DNA from: Glandiceps talaboti
Lineage: Eukaryota > Hemichordata > Enteropneusta > Spengelidae
Assembly: GCF_964340395.1 (NCBI RefSeq)
Contig: NC_135562.1
Coordinates: forward strand, 14,867,796-14,931,795
Length of the DNA: 64,000 bases
Direction of reading: 5' to 3'
The notes under the pieces are model-generated. The model ran no database searches, was not told the origin of the DNA, and saw only the letters and a list, made by a program, of their open reading frames with translations. Positions 33,226 to 45,482 of this stretch are shown here, piece after piece (the first letter of the stretch is position 1; every line of letters starts with the position of its first letter). A program made the translations under genes and the position numbers.

Positions 33226-34517
33226 ATTACCCAACTGTTGTGTATCGTTTTGCAACATTTGTTAACAAAATTAAACACTTCTTTGTTTAGTTAATGATTC
33301 TGAATGTTTGAATTATTCTACAACTTATGTTTAAGTACACTAGCCAATCAATATGTATCTTTTTGTTAAATAGTTCTAAAATATCTTTTGATAAAATTTG
33401 TTAACAAATATTAAACATCTTTGGTTTTAGCCAATTGTTGAAAATATTAAAATGATACTGAATGTATGTTATAGTCCTTCAGCCAACTAGTGTGCATTGT
33501 GGTTTTAAAACCAAATAAAAAAGTTGTTTGGTGTTCCGGTTCCCCTAGTTTTTCATGTCGACCCTAAACTTTTATGTATTCGAGAAAAATAGTAACAAAA
33601 TCATGAAGTCTAGCAAGAAATAGCGGAAACTCACATCAACTTAAAACATTATATCTGATAGGAAGAAATAAACAACACAGAGTCCATTTGGGAGACAATG
33701 GAAAACCAGACCTCTAGACACATATGTAATGAAATAAAATAAAAAATCTACCTATCCCACCTTTTTTTATAATTGAATGTAATCGGAACCACACAATTAT
33801 TTTTTAAATGGCATATCAACACCTTTTTATTTCTTAAAAGGTTTACTTGTTTTGCCTCTCGGTGGCGCTGTTCAGCAGTGAGTTGAAGGTAGTCTTGGTT
33901 ATCCTGACTCTCATTATGGGGGGGGGGCGACTCCTCTATGAGATTACCCAGATGAGAAGAACCCCTAGCAGTGAGAGTCTGGGTAACTGATACTAACTTT
34001 GAAGTGGGAATTACAAGAAATCAATAAATAAAATTTCTATAGCGCCATTTTCTAGAGCAGTGTTCTGTTCTAGTGGCTGGGCATTTTCGTTTCAAGGTGA
34101 TTTTGTTTGTGGTTTTTTTCCCAACATAATCATTTAGTAACAACAGATGCAGTAGTTGGGTTTTGTCCGAGTCTACTTACAAGTACAATATTAGTCTGGA
34201 TTCCAACGTGATCTCTAAATCTTATCTGGTCAAAAGTCTCCCAATCAGTACAAAAAGTTTGTTCATCCAACAAATGAACCCCCAACTGCTATAATGACAT
34301 AAACAGTGTATAAATAGCATCCTGAACTGACAAATATACCATACTTGGACAGCATATAACTGTCCCAATAAACACTACTTTATGAGGAACTGTGTTATTT
34401 GTTAGATTTTTGTGATTGATTAATGAAGACATGATGTTAATGACGGTGTGGGTGGCTGTGGATGAATATTAAATTGCATCTCAGGACTTCTAGAGTAACG
34501 TCTTTGATTATACTATG
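33226..34517. other. Conserved non-coding spacer, unit C (exchange tract)
   Basis: Upstream of this stretch the unit follows B; from 33899 (GTCTTGGTTATCC) and at CATCCAACAAATGAACC (near 34264) it follows A. No gene seen. Confidence 0.65.
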
Positions 34518-35285
34518 AGTGGAGGTGTAAATGGTAAAGATACTGTATAGGAACTAGACTGTGAGTGGAGGTGTAAATGGCAATGATACTGTATAGGAAC
34601 TAGACTGTGAGTGGAGGTGTAAAGGTTGAAGATACTGTATAGGAACTAGACTGTGAGTGGAGGTGTAAATCTTAATTATATTGTATAGTAACTAGACTGT
34701 GAGTGGAGGTGTAAATGGTAATGATACTGTATAGGAACTAGACTATGAGTGGAGGTGTAAATGGTAATGATACTGTATAGTAACTAGACACTGAGTGGAG
34801 GTGTAAATCGTAATGATATTGTATAGTAACTAGACTGTGAGTGGAGGTGTAAAGGTTGAAGATACTGTATAGGAACTAGATTGTGAGTGGAGGTGTAAAT
34901 GGTAATGATACTGTATAGGAACTAGACTATGTGAGTGGAGGTGTAAATGGTAATGATACTGTATAGGAACTAGACTGTGTGTGGAGGTGTAAATGGTAAT
35001 GATACTGTAAAGGAACTAGACTGTGTGTGGAGGTGTACATTGTAATGATACTGTATAGGAACTAGATTGTGAGTGGAGGTGTAAATGGTAATGATACTGT
35101 TTAGTAACTAGACTGAGTGGAGGTGTAAAATGGTAACGATACTGTATAGGAACTAGACTGTGAGTGGATTTGTAAAATGGTAACGATACTGTATAGGAAC
35201 TAGACTGAGTGGAGGTGTAAATGGTAACGATACTGTATAGGAACTCGACTGTGAGTGGAGGTGTGAATGGTAATGATACTGTATA
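34518..35285. repeat. 46-bp minisatellite, unit C
   Basis: About 17 copies in almost the same order of variants as unit A, including the odd copies TAAATCTTAATTATATTG and GAGTGGATTTGTAAAATGG. Confidence 0.93.
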
Positions 35286-35978
35286 AATACTTTAGAAAGC
35301 AAGTACAAATAAGAGCAACAAAAGCTGCCAGAAAGTCGTCAAATGCATTTACATTTTTGTCAATTAAGAATGACCACACCGACAAAAAACAGTCACATCT
35401 GGGGTTGCAGTTAGAGTTAAAATCAAACCATTCATTATTACATTCCATGAAGCTGACATGAATCTAATTGAAATTTGTATGTGAAGTCTACAAAGTACCA
35501 AAATCAAAAGAGAAAACCAAAGAAGAAATAATCAGTGCCCTGAAAGTGTGCATAGTTTACAAGAAAGTGAAGTCAAGTGGCGCATCTGGAAGTTAAGGGT
35601 TTTCCAAATCGCCAAGTAAACATTTATCAACTGTCATGCAACGAACAATATAGTGAAGAAGCCACGCCGCCAATCTCTGTTACAATTGCAACAAATGAAC
35701 CAGTTGCAGGGTCAAGTGGCATTGGAAATCAGCAACAACATATACCCGAGCAAATTCGGAGAAGAGAAAATCAATCGAACAAACTGGCAAACGAAAGAGA
35801 CACTACTAAAAAAAATTGGCCAAGTGGTGTTTGCGGGGAAAACTGCCAAGACAACGTTATACACCGTGATATTTGTAATTTTTGGATTCATTTTATTTGC
35901 GTTGGAATAAGCCTAACCGATCACAATTTCCTTGACGAAGATGAGAGGACATGTCAAAACTGTCTCGTCAAACATTAA
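35286..35978 (+). pseudogene. PHD-finger-like relic, unit C
   Basis: The terminal frame 35577-35978 gives the same 133-residue translation as unit A, with the same Cys losses and the same upstream frame break at 35461. It is a copy of the A relic, not of B. Confidence 0.6.
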
Positions 35979-36363
35979 TACACTAAAATGTTAATGCAAG
36001 ACTAACGAAAGGCCTGAAGGACAGTTTATATCGTCATTACAAAAACTGTATGAATGTATTCATTTCAGAATGCAATACTTTGTTTAACGTAAATTCTGAC
36101 GATTTGGTGTTTACAATATTACACCTACTAACTTAACTTATATTTTAACTTACGCAAAATGTATATCCAATGACATAGGGGAATGAGGAAATGTTTTACA
36201 TTGCAACATCGATGTTTAAAATCATCAAGATATAGAAATGTTCCCATGCAAAAAAGTATAACTGTACCATGCTACGGACGTTCGTGAAATGCTCATGTTG
36301 ATTTCGACGTGCACATGGTGATAGTGTGGTCAAGTTTACACACAGGGTATTCAGGCTTAGTTA
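35979..36363. other. Spacer between PHD relic and foldback element, unit C
   Basis: Homologous to 15100-15485, no gene seen. Confidence 0.5.
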
Positions 36364-36463
36364 GTTATGTTTACATAAACAAACAAACAAACAAACAAAC
36401 AAACAAACAAACAAACAAACAAACAAAATAAGCAAAAAAATAAACAATGAATGAATGAATGAA

Positions 36464-36550
<87 letters not shown>

Positions 36551-36579
36551 ATACATACATACATACATACATACATACA

Positions 36580-36613
<34 letters not shown>

Positions 36614-37331
36614 ATTACTGACAAGCATCAACAAGACAGTAATTACAAATCATTATCAACTTGTCTGAACTCATCACTCATCAAGATACTATCTCCTGCC
36701 GAAATATAATCTTTATGATATAGTTTAGCTGCAGACACAAACCACAACTATTCGGAATATTGATCTTGGAACGGATGTATGACATTGCACAAACATTACA
36801 TAACTGACATAACACATGGTTAGATTGTAATTAAAGTGTATATAAGATGTGTATTTCCCTATGTAAAGTTATAGTTTGTTAGAGGTTGGATTGTGTGTAT
36901 CACAATAAAGCTCTCACTATAGTATACTACTGTCTTGTTGTTCATCTCTGTTCGTCAAAGAACCACCCTTCTTAAAATACTCCCACACAACTACAAGCGA
37001 TATGGTCACAATTGTAAATATGATACCCCACAATTGTGGCCATTTCACATATAGGAAAACATAACAGCAATTCTTGTTGGTGATATTGATAATGATATTA
37101 CTCTCTTGTTCATGGAGAATATATTGTTCATGGTTCCAAGAATCAATATGACAGTACAATATAGTTACTATGGAACTGTAAATTGGAAACAAATGCAACT
37201 TTTCGATCGATATTTATCGTTCCAAAGTTACTATATTATACTGTTCTCTTGTTGATGTTTGTCAATATTTATTTATTTATTCATTCATTCATTTATCTAT
37301 TGATTTGTTTGTTTGTTTTCGTAAACATAAC
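36364..37331. mobile_element. Foldback element, unit C
   Basis: Same termini. The (AAAT)n part of the left arm is expanded to about 25 units (about 36457-36553), against about five in unit A. It contains a solo LTR and a nested palindrome. Confidence 0.75.
36662..36987 (+). mobile_element. Solo LTR, unit C
   Basis: 326 bp, TGTCTGAACTC...CTCCCACA, flanked by CAACT at 36657-36661 and 36988-36992. Confidence 0.85.
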
Positions 37332-37465
37332 TTGCCAATTAAGCCCGCGTGGTCTGTGGTTCACCACTACTAACTCATAGTAAATCGAAATGCAGGGTCG
37401 ATCAAGCGAACACATAACTGATGCAATGTGATACGTCTTCCCTGCGCACAAAAATAATAACACCC

Positions 37466-37569
37466 ACGCGCATATGTGCCCCAAGTGTGCTGGATTTTCA
37501 AGATGGCCAGTGAAGTGGTTTGTACCCATCGTCGTTTGGGTTAAGGAGAGTGTTTATACATTGAAGCAG
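37466..37569 (+). other. Candidate non-coding exon 1 of unit D
   Basis: As 16536-16639, with donor CAG|GTAATGTG and AAGATGGCCAGTGAAGTGG. Confidence 0.38.
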
Positions 37570-37937
37570 GTAATGTGTGTTACAGATAATCAACAATTAC
37601 TCTGCCGGACATCACCACAAAAGTGTAGCGTTGTCGGCCGTCGGGTTTTTTTCTTTTATTAATGTTTGAAGGATTTTGTTAGGCACATTCCAAGTTTTCC
37701 TATTGACCTTGTTTTAAATACATTTACACATACGTCTCAAAGTGAAGCATTGTACGATTCATTGAAATATTTGCCACAGTTGTGTTATATAAACTCAGAA
37801 AAGGGTCATTTAAGAAATAATTTCTAAAAAAAACGTATCGTAAAACCTTCGGTCGCTTCGCATCGTGATGTGTACATGTTACAATATAAACTGTCTGCAT
37901 TGTTCACATGTTTGATGTCTAACGAGCTTCTGTAATA

Positions 37938-38997
37938 AGGGGAGAACCATTTGATTTCTGGGGGGGAGTGGCTATGGCAGCTCTTTAGCCCCTTTAGCAC
38001 AAGTGTTTTTGAAGTAGGCATATGATCATTTTTGAATAGCAACGTGTCTCTAGATATTCACATTTGAAAATGTTTTTGTCATTATTTTCACACTATTTCT
38101 CAATTTCTGTGCATACATGGACTTGGAGGCTCCTAGTTTGTATCTGAAGACAATAATCTCTCAAATACGCCTAAAAGAAAATTATTGCCATTACTTGATT
38201 AATAGAATACAACAGTAACATGATCAGCTGTCCAACTGAGTTTTTGATTTCTGTCTTTGCTCTAAATGCATTTTGACATGTTTGTTGAAACCGATTTTTG
38301 CACATAGCAGAGGAAATGACTAATTTACAATAATTCTGGTCCTGGATATGTTCAACTTTGAAGCTGCCTTCTACACATTTAAGATAATGGTATATTTTGG
38401 ACCAAAAATAACAAGTGTCATTCAACTCTTACATTGATTTCGTATGTGCAATTTGAAGGATTTTAAAAATCAGAAAATTGTTTATTACATGTATTAAGTT
38501 TTTAAACAAATTTTGTGTTTTTGCTAATATTATTGTTGAAAAATTACAACTACAAAAAAAATCAATTTTCCAATGCGTGAAGAGTCATGAAGTCATTTTA
38601 TTCTTCAGGTACCCCCCCCCCCCCCCATGGCCCACATGATTTTTTCAGATACCCCCCCCCCCCCCATACCATATTTTTTTGAGTAACCCCTCAAATCTCT
38701 CGACCCCAAAGCAGCCTTATATCATAAATGCTGGGAATAAAATATAGTGCTTTTTCACAAATATTGAAAATATTAGCACTGCTTTATATGGCCCTGCCTC
38801 CAGAAAAAAAAAGAGGAAATTGGATTCCCAAATTTTGCTGATTTCAGCACATCATCACAATTTATTTCTGTCGGTTGGAACAATTTTTTTTTCAAGCCAT
38901 TGCAGAATCTAATTATTTTTTTTTGTTCAACTTCACCTGCCGACTAATTTTTTCCCCAAAAAATCCCCACCCGCCAGAAATCAAATGGTTCTCCCCT
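37938..38997. mobile_element. 1.1-kb inverted-repeat element, upstream of unit D
   Basis: Same termini as 17007-18080. Two C-runs near 38611 and 38653 and several small indels relative to the other copies. Confidence 0.8.
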
Positions 38998-39136
38998 AAT
39001 AAATACATGTAACACAGCCTATGTAGGCATTCATCCAATGTCCTTAATATACACATGATAAGGCAATGTTTAAAATACTTAAGATACTTTAATTACCTTT
39101 AAATTATACTAATACAATTACTGAATTTGTTTATAG

Positions 39137-39326
39137 TTGAAACATTTCGAACATTGTCAGCTGCCTGTGGTGCTTTATGGATCACAAACCATCCTGAAGT
39201 CCCCTGTGGCCTTATCACAGCACCCTCTGGAGCACCAATTGCATACGAGGACATACATTTCAAGCAAGTTGATCACCATCGACATTGGTATTGACCTGGT
39301 TATTTCAGCCCACAGTCACTTTTGAG
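39137..39326 (+). other. Candidate non-coding exon 2 of unit D
   Basis: 190 bases with acceptor TTTGTTTATAG and donor GAG|GTAAGA intact, about ten substitutions from the unit B copy and no indels. It has stops in all frames or just before the donor, as in B. Confidence 0.5.
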
Positions 39327-39780
39327 GTAAGAGTCAAATTCATGAATGGTCCTCGTTCGAAATGTTTTCATATTATGCTTACAAAAAAATAAGCTGCATT
39401 ATTCGGGGAAATTTGATGGAAGTTGAACATAATTTTTTAGCACAAATGAACTGAAGGTTCGGTAGTGCTATAGGCATGGCAAAGTGTCTGGCTGTCTGTG
39501 TGGATGTGTGTGGGTGTGTGTGTGTGTAAACCTTATAGTAAAAAACTGCTGGTGGTCATGTTACTTCTGGTGTCTAGTTGGGAAATTATTCAAATGAAAA
39601 TGATTGCATCAGAGATGTGGGTTTTGGGTCATAAAATGTGATTTTTGGTTAAAAAAACTTAAACTCCAAAACTACTGAGCAGATTGACATGAAATTTGAT
39701 GAGCAAGATGTCAGTATTTCCCGTTTGAAAGTGTTGCATGCATTGCTAAGTTACTAAGACTTGTTCAGCCAGACAAAAAT
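39327..39780. repeat. Dispersed repeat with short (TG)n, upstream of unit D
   Basis: Homologous to 18412-18884, with a contracted GT tract near 39505-39530. Confidence 0.6.
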
Positions 39781-41035
39781 ATAGCACTACTAGTATGACA
39801 TGTTCAGCAAGACTATACAATGTAGCAGTGCTAGTAAGATTTGTTTTGTCAGACTATACAATGTAGCAGTGCTAGTAAGATTTGATAAGCCACACTATAC
39901 AATGTAGCAGTGGTAGTAAGATTAATTCAGCCAGACTATACAATGTAGCAGTGCTAGTAAGATTTGTTCAGCCAGACTATATAATGTAGCAGTGCTAGTA
40001 AGATTTGTTCAGCCAGACTATACAATGTAGCAGTGCTAGTAAGATTTGTTAAGCCAGACTATCCAATATAGCAGTGCTAGTAAGATTTGTTCAGCCAGAC
40101 TATACAATGTAGCAGTGCTAGTAAGATTTGTTCAGCCAGACTATATAATGTAGCAGTGCTAGTAAGATTAGTTAAGCCAGACTATATAATGTAGCAGTGC
40201 TAGTAAGATTTGTTCAGCCAGACTATACAATGTAGCAGTGCTAGTAAGATTTGTTCAGCCAGACTATACAATGTAGCAGTGCTAGTAAGATTTGTTAAGC
40301 CAGACTATACAATGTAGCAGTGCTAGTAAGATTTGTTAAGCCAGACTATACAATGTAGCAGTGCTAGTAAGATTTGTTAAGCCAGGCTATACAATGTAGC
40401 AGTGCTAGTAAGATTTGTTAAGCCAGGCTATACAATGTAGCAGTGCTAGTAAGATTTGTTAAGCCAGACTATACAATGTAGCAGTACTAGTAAGATTTGT
40501 TAAGCCAGGCTATACAATGTAGCAGTGCTAGTAAGATTTGTTAAGCCAGACTATACAATGTAGCAGTGCTAGTAAGATTTGTTAAGCCAGACTATACAAT
40601 GTAGCAGTACTAGTAAGATTTGTTAAGCCAGGCTATACAATGTAGCAGTGCTAGTAAGATTTGTTAAGCCAGACTATACAATGTAGCAGTGCTAGTAAGA
40701 TTTGTTAAGCCAGACTATACAATGTAGCAGTGCTAGTAACATTTATTCAGCCAGACTATACAATATAGCAGTGCTAGTAACATTTATTCATCCAGAGTGT
40801 ACAATGTAGCAGTGCTAGTAAGATTTATTCAGCCAGACTATACAATATAGCAGTGCTAGTAACATTTATTCATCCAGAGTATACAATGTAGCAGTGCTAG
40901 TAAGATTTGTTCAGCCAGACTATACAATGTAGCAGTGCTAGTAACATTTATTCAGCCAGACTATACAATATAGCAGTGCTAGTAACATTTATTCATCCAG
41001 AGTGTACAATGTAGCAGTGCTAGTAAGATTTGTCC
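39781..41035. repeat. 41-bp minisatellite upstream of unit D (expanded)
   Basis: About 30 copies of GCAGTGCTAGTAAGATTTGT plus YWAGCCAGACTATACAATGT. A higher-order pattern is visible: alternating AAGCCAGAC and AAGCCAGGC copies around 40370-40650, with a GCAGTACTAG variant recurring every three units (about 123 bp). Confidence 0.94.
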
Positions 41036-41094
41036 TAAGCCAGACACTTTCTGTTTGTGATTAACTAGCAGCTATTGTATTATTCTATATACAG

Positions 41095-42514
41095 GGGAAG
41101 CTTTACCAGTTGCCATCATTTGTACTGTGTCAGTGGAACACACCGAGATACGGAGCATAGTGGAATGAAAACAAGTGAACCCCTGCACAAATATGAAGAA
41201 CATGTAGGAGGAAAGAGTTTTACACAAAAAGGACACCTGGCTAGTCATGAAAGAATCCATACTGGGGAAAAGCCATACAAATGTAAAATATGTGGAAAGG
41301 CTTTTACACGGAAAGGAATGGCTATACATAGAAGAATTCATACTGGGGAAAAGCCATACAAATGTGAAGTGTGTGGAAAGACTTTTACACATAAAGGACA
41401 CCTGACTAGTCATGAAAGAATCCATACTGGTGAAAAGCCATACAGTGGAAAGGCTTTTACACAGAAAGGAGATTTGGCTAGACATACAAGAATCCATACT
41501 GGTGAAAAGCCATACAAATGTGAAATATGTGGAAAGACTTTTACACATAAAGGACACCTGACTAGTCATGAAAGAATCCATACTGGTGAAAAGCCACACA
41601 AATGTGAAATATGTGGAAAGGCTTTTACACAGAAAGGAGATGTGGCTAGACATAGAAGAATCCATACTGGTGAAAAGCCATACAAATGTGAAATATGTGG
41701 AAAGGCTATTACACAGAAAGGAGATGTGGCTAGACATAGAAGAATCCATACTGGTGAAAAGCCATACAAATGTGAAATATGTGGAAAGAGTTTTACACAG
41801 AAAGGACATGTGGCTAGACATAGAAGAATCCATACTGGTGAAAAGCCATACAAATGTGAAATATGTGGAAAGACTTTTACAGTGAAAGGACACCTGTCTA
41901 GTCATGAAAGAATCCACACTGGTGAAAAGCCATACAAATGTGAAATATGTGGAAAGGCTTTTACACGTAAAGGTGATGTGGCTAGACATAAAAGAATCCA
42001 TACTGGTGAAAAGCCATACAAATGTGAAATATGTGGAAAGACTTTTTCAAGTAAAGGAGATGTGGCTACACATAGAAGAATCCATACTGGTGAAAAGCCA
42101 TACAAATGTGAAATATGTGGAAAGAGTTTTATAAGTAAAGGACACCTGACTAGTCATGAAAGAATCCATACTGGTGAAAAGCCACACAAATGTGAAATAT
42201 GTGGAAAGGCTTTTACACGTAAAGGTGATGTGGCTACACATAGAAGAATCCATGTTGGTGAAAAGCCATACAAATGTGAAATATGTGGAAAGGCTTTTTC
42301 AAGTAAAGGAGCTGTGGCTACACATAAGAGAATCCATACTGGTGAAAAGCCATATAAATGTGAAATATGTGGCAAGGCTTTTACACAGAAAGGAGATGTG
42401 GCTAGACATAGAAGAATCCATACTGGTGAAAAGCCACACAAATGTGAAGTGTGTGGAAAGACTTTTACACAAAAAGGAGTCCGGACTAGTCATGAAAGAA
42501 TCCATACTGGTTAA
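41095..42514 (+). CDS. Poly-C2H2 zinc-finger protein, unit D (start shifted, C-terminus truncated)
   Basis: The exon starts after acceptor TATACAG (ending 41094). The ATG of units A-C is ACG here (41150-41152), so the next in-frame ATG (41165) is taken, giving 449 aa beginning [14 protein letters not shown]. There are 16 modules. Module 1 lacks Cys (HVGGKSF), module 2 is one residue short (RKGMAIHRRIH) and module 4 lost its CxxC block (KPYSGKAF). Module 7 has AIT for AFT; the others are canonical. The frame ends at TAA (42512-42514), where GGTGAAAAG of other linkers reads GGTTAAAAG, a single G-to-T change. One more finger ([21 protein letters not shown]) is readable after it. The N-terminal modules group this copy with unit A. 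Possibly functional, with signs of decay. Confidence 0.85.
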
Positions 42515-42690
<176 letters not shown>

Positions 42691-42706
42691 TTTGGATATA
42701 TAGGCA

Positions 42707-43437
42707 CATCATCATCATTAATTAAAGTCGATTTCTTCCCCCTGACGGGGGGTCACCGACTGTCCTTCTTTCCATGTGGCAATCACATTCCTCCACCTCT
42801 GCCTGTTCCCATAGTCATTGATGTTCAATCCAATCTGTTTACATTGTCCTTCCACCATACTCCTCCATGTCAGCTTTGGTCGCCCTCTCCCTCTTTTTCC
42901 ATCCACCTCCAGATTCCATGCCCTCTTCACTCCTTCTCCCTCATCTTTCCTCAGCACATGTCCACACCATCTCAGAGAGCTACGCCTTGCTACCTCCACA
43001 ATTGACTCACCTAGACCTAGCCGTTCCATTAGCACCCCTGAGCCAACCCTGTCACTCAATTTGACACCACATATCTTTCTAACCATAGCTCTCTCTGCTC
43101 TCCTCAAGATACCCTCTTCCACTGCTCTCATCACCCATGTTTCTGCCGCATATGTCATAACCGGCCTCACACATGCCTTGTAAATCCGACCTTTCATTGC
43201 TAGAGTTAGCCTACAACCACATAGTATGGATTCAAGGTCTCTGAACTTCCTCCATCCCAGTCCCACTCTTTTTGTCACTGCAAGCTCACTGCCTCCTGCA
43301 CCATCTAAGGTATCACCCAGATAACAGAACTCTTTCACTCGGTCCAGTTCCTGCAGCCTTTCACTTACAGCACTTGCATGCTCCGGGTTATCACCAACAA
43401 ACTCTCCGCCTCGTAGGCATTTCCAACACTCACAGAA
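42707..43437 (-). pseudogene. 3' fragment of an RTE-type non-LTR retrotransposon
   Basis: The minus-strand frame is open from 43437 to 42718. It contains CECWKC, FCYLGDTLDGAGGSE, TYAAETWVMRAVEEGILRRA, SSLRWCGHVLRKDEGEGVKR and GKRGRGRPKLTW. These are hallmarks of the C-terminal part of RTE-like endonuclease-reverse transcriptases (YLGD, Y-x-x-E-x-W, L-R-W-x-G-H-V-x-R, GRGRPKxTW). The RT catalytic core is missing, so it is 5'-truncated. The 3' end runs into (ATG)n on the minus strand (ATCATCATC at 42708-42716), a short-repeat tail as expected for RTE elements. It lies downstream of the unit D fingers and is absent in A-C. Confidence 0.85.
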
Positions 43438-43897
43438 CTAGCTAGAGGTACTGTGCTCAAGACCCACTAAGGTAGGGTCGATGTTTTATGCACAGAATGA
43501 CAGGTGCAGAATTAGTAGCGGTAGCACATGTTGATTGCATTGTAACAGTTGACAAGATGGGGCAGTACCATAGAAATGATAACCAAGCTGCGGACAGATT
43601 TTTTCATGAGTTTAAAATGTTAGCGGACAGTTCCTGTATTGATTTAACGGTATGCGGACACTTTCTTTGTGTAGAAGTGTTCGATTAACTGAAAAAGTGT
43701 CTGCTAAATGAAATTGAGAGCACAGTTGAAACAATGGGAAAGAGTCGGAAAGATATATAACTTATGTTATAGTCCATTAGCTAATGTGTTCCTTTTGTTA
43801 AGTGGCTCTAAAACTTATATTAAGTAGCCAGGTAGTGTGTATTTCTTAACAAACATTAAACATCTTTGGTTATAGCCAATTTAAATGAAAATATTAC
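43438..43897. other. Unit D downstream region, diverged
   Basis: 43740-43890 is a diverged version of the unit A-C sequence after the 59-bp repeats (for example AACATTAAACATCTTTGGTT). 43450-43740 has no recognised gene. Confidence 0.45.
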
Positions 43898-44869
43898 CAG
43901 ATTTAAACTGAATGCCTCCCGTAAAGGAATCACTAATTATGCAAATAACTCATTAAACTAAAAAAATTATGGTAACAGGCTTTGTTTTTTGGACAAGCAT
44001 GCTTTCTTAGGTTAATGTATGTAAGAGTGTATGATACTGCTTAATGCAGTCTTAAGATATAGCCCAATTTCCGAAAATCAGTAATTATGCAATTTATTCA
44101 TTAACACTGTAAGGTATATCAACTAACTTTATAGGACATACACAATTTGTTATGGTTAATGTATGTACTGAATTGTATTGAAATTGAAGCATGCAGTCGT
44201 AAGATATAGCCTAATTACCAAGAATCATTAATTACGCAAATTATTCATTAACACTGAAAGGTACACCAACAAGCTTTACAGGACATATGTGATTGTTATG
44301 GTTAACGTGTGTACTGAATTATATTGGAATTGAAGTATGAATTCTTAAGATATAGCCTAATTACCAAAAATCATTAATTATGCAAATTATTCATTAACAC
44401 TGTACGGTGCCTCAAAAAACTTGGTAGGACATATGTGTTTTCTTATGTTTAATGTATGTACTAAATTATGTTGAATTTGTAGTATGTATTCTTAAGATAT
44501 AGCCTAATTACAAAAAATAATTAATTATGCAAATTATTCATTAATGCTGTAAGATACATCAACAAATTTTATAGGAGAAATGTATGTTGTTATGTTTAAC
44601 GAACATACTAAATTGTATTGAAATTGAAGTATGCAGTCTTAAGGTATTGCGTAATTAGTTGATTTCATTAATATGCAAATTTCTCTAATTAAACATTAAC
44701 AGATCTGGCTCAAAACCTAATCGGGTCTAGCTATTACCCTAAAGATTATATATCCCAAATTTCATTACAATTGAGCCAGCCAATTTTTAGAAAATGATGA
44801 CACAGACAGACACACAGACACACAGACAAACATTCCCCTTTTAATACCTCCCGTACCCTTACGGGAGGT
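43898..44869 (+). mobile_element. Inverted-repeat element with 147-bp tandem repeats, unit D
   Basis: It starts CAGATTTAAACTGAATGCCT then CCCGTAA and ends TTACGGGAGGT. The termini match the composite element at 24678-26399 in opposite orientation. Units A-C have the uninterrupted sequence AAAATATTAAAATGATACTG here. The interior is five tandem repeats of about 147 bp. The right end contains ACAGACAGACACACAGACAC. Confidence 0.8.
43934..44670. repeat. 147-bp tandem repeat, about 5 copies
   Basis: The anchor TAATTATGCAAATTATTCAT (with variants) occurs at 43934, 44082, 44229, 44375 and 44522, spacing 146-148. A later phrase, CTTAAGATATAGCCTAATTA, recurs at the same spacing. Confidence 0.85.
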
Positions 44870-45482
44870 AAAAATGATACTGAATGTATATTATAGTCCT
44901 TCAGTCAACTAGTGTGTATTGTGGTTTTAAAGCCAAATAAAAAAAGTTGTTTGGTGTTCCGGTTACCCGACCCCCACCTAGTTTTTCGAACCAAGCCTAA
45001 ACTTTTTCTTATGTATTCGAGAAAAATAGTAATAAAATCATGAAGTCTAGCAAGAAATAGTGAGTTTGGAAACTGACATAATCATTTAGTAACAACAAAT
45101 GCAGTAGTTGGGGTTTTGTCCAACTGTACTTGAAAGTGCAATATTAATCTGGATTCCAACGTGATCTCTAAACCTTATCTGGTCAAAAGTCCCTCAATTA
45201 ATCAGTACAAAAAGTTGTTCATCCAACCAGTGAACCTCCAACTGCTATAATGACGTTAACAGTGTATAAATAACATCCTCAACTACTGACAAATATACTA
45301 TACTTGGACAGCATATAACTGCCCCAATAAACTCTAACTTTATGAGGGACTGCGTTATTGGGTAGAATTTTGTGATTGTTAAACAAAGACATGATGTTAA
45401 TGACTGTGTGGGTGGCTGTGGATAAATTTTAAATTACATCACATGCATCTCAGGACTTCTACAGTAATGACTTTGACTATAC
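44870..45482. other. Conserved spacer, unit D
   Basis: A shortened homologue of the unit A-C spacer; a block including the CTCTCGGTGGCGCTG region is missing. No gene seen. Confidence 0.5.

Noticed and set aside
39781-41035. CRISPR-like look of regular 41-bp repeats
   Set aside because: Copies are contiguous without unique spacers, the genome is eukaryotic and no cas genes exist. It is a minisatellite.
42818-43183. 121-aa plus-strand frame
   Set aside because: Antisense shadow of the RTE fragment, which has recognisable RT C-terminal motifs on the minus strand.
43934-44670. 147-bp repeats as centromeric or nucleosome-phased satellite
   Set aside because: Only five copies inside a mobile element. 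The match to nucleosome length is noted but cannot support a centromere claim.
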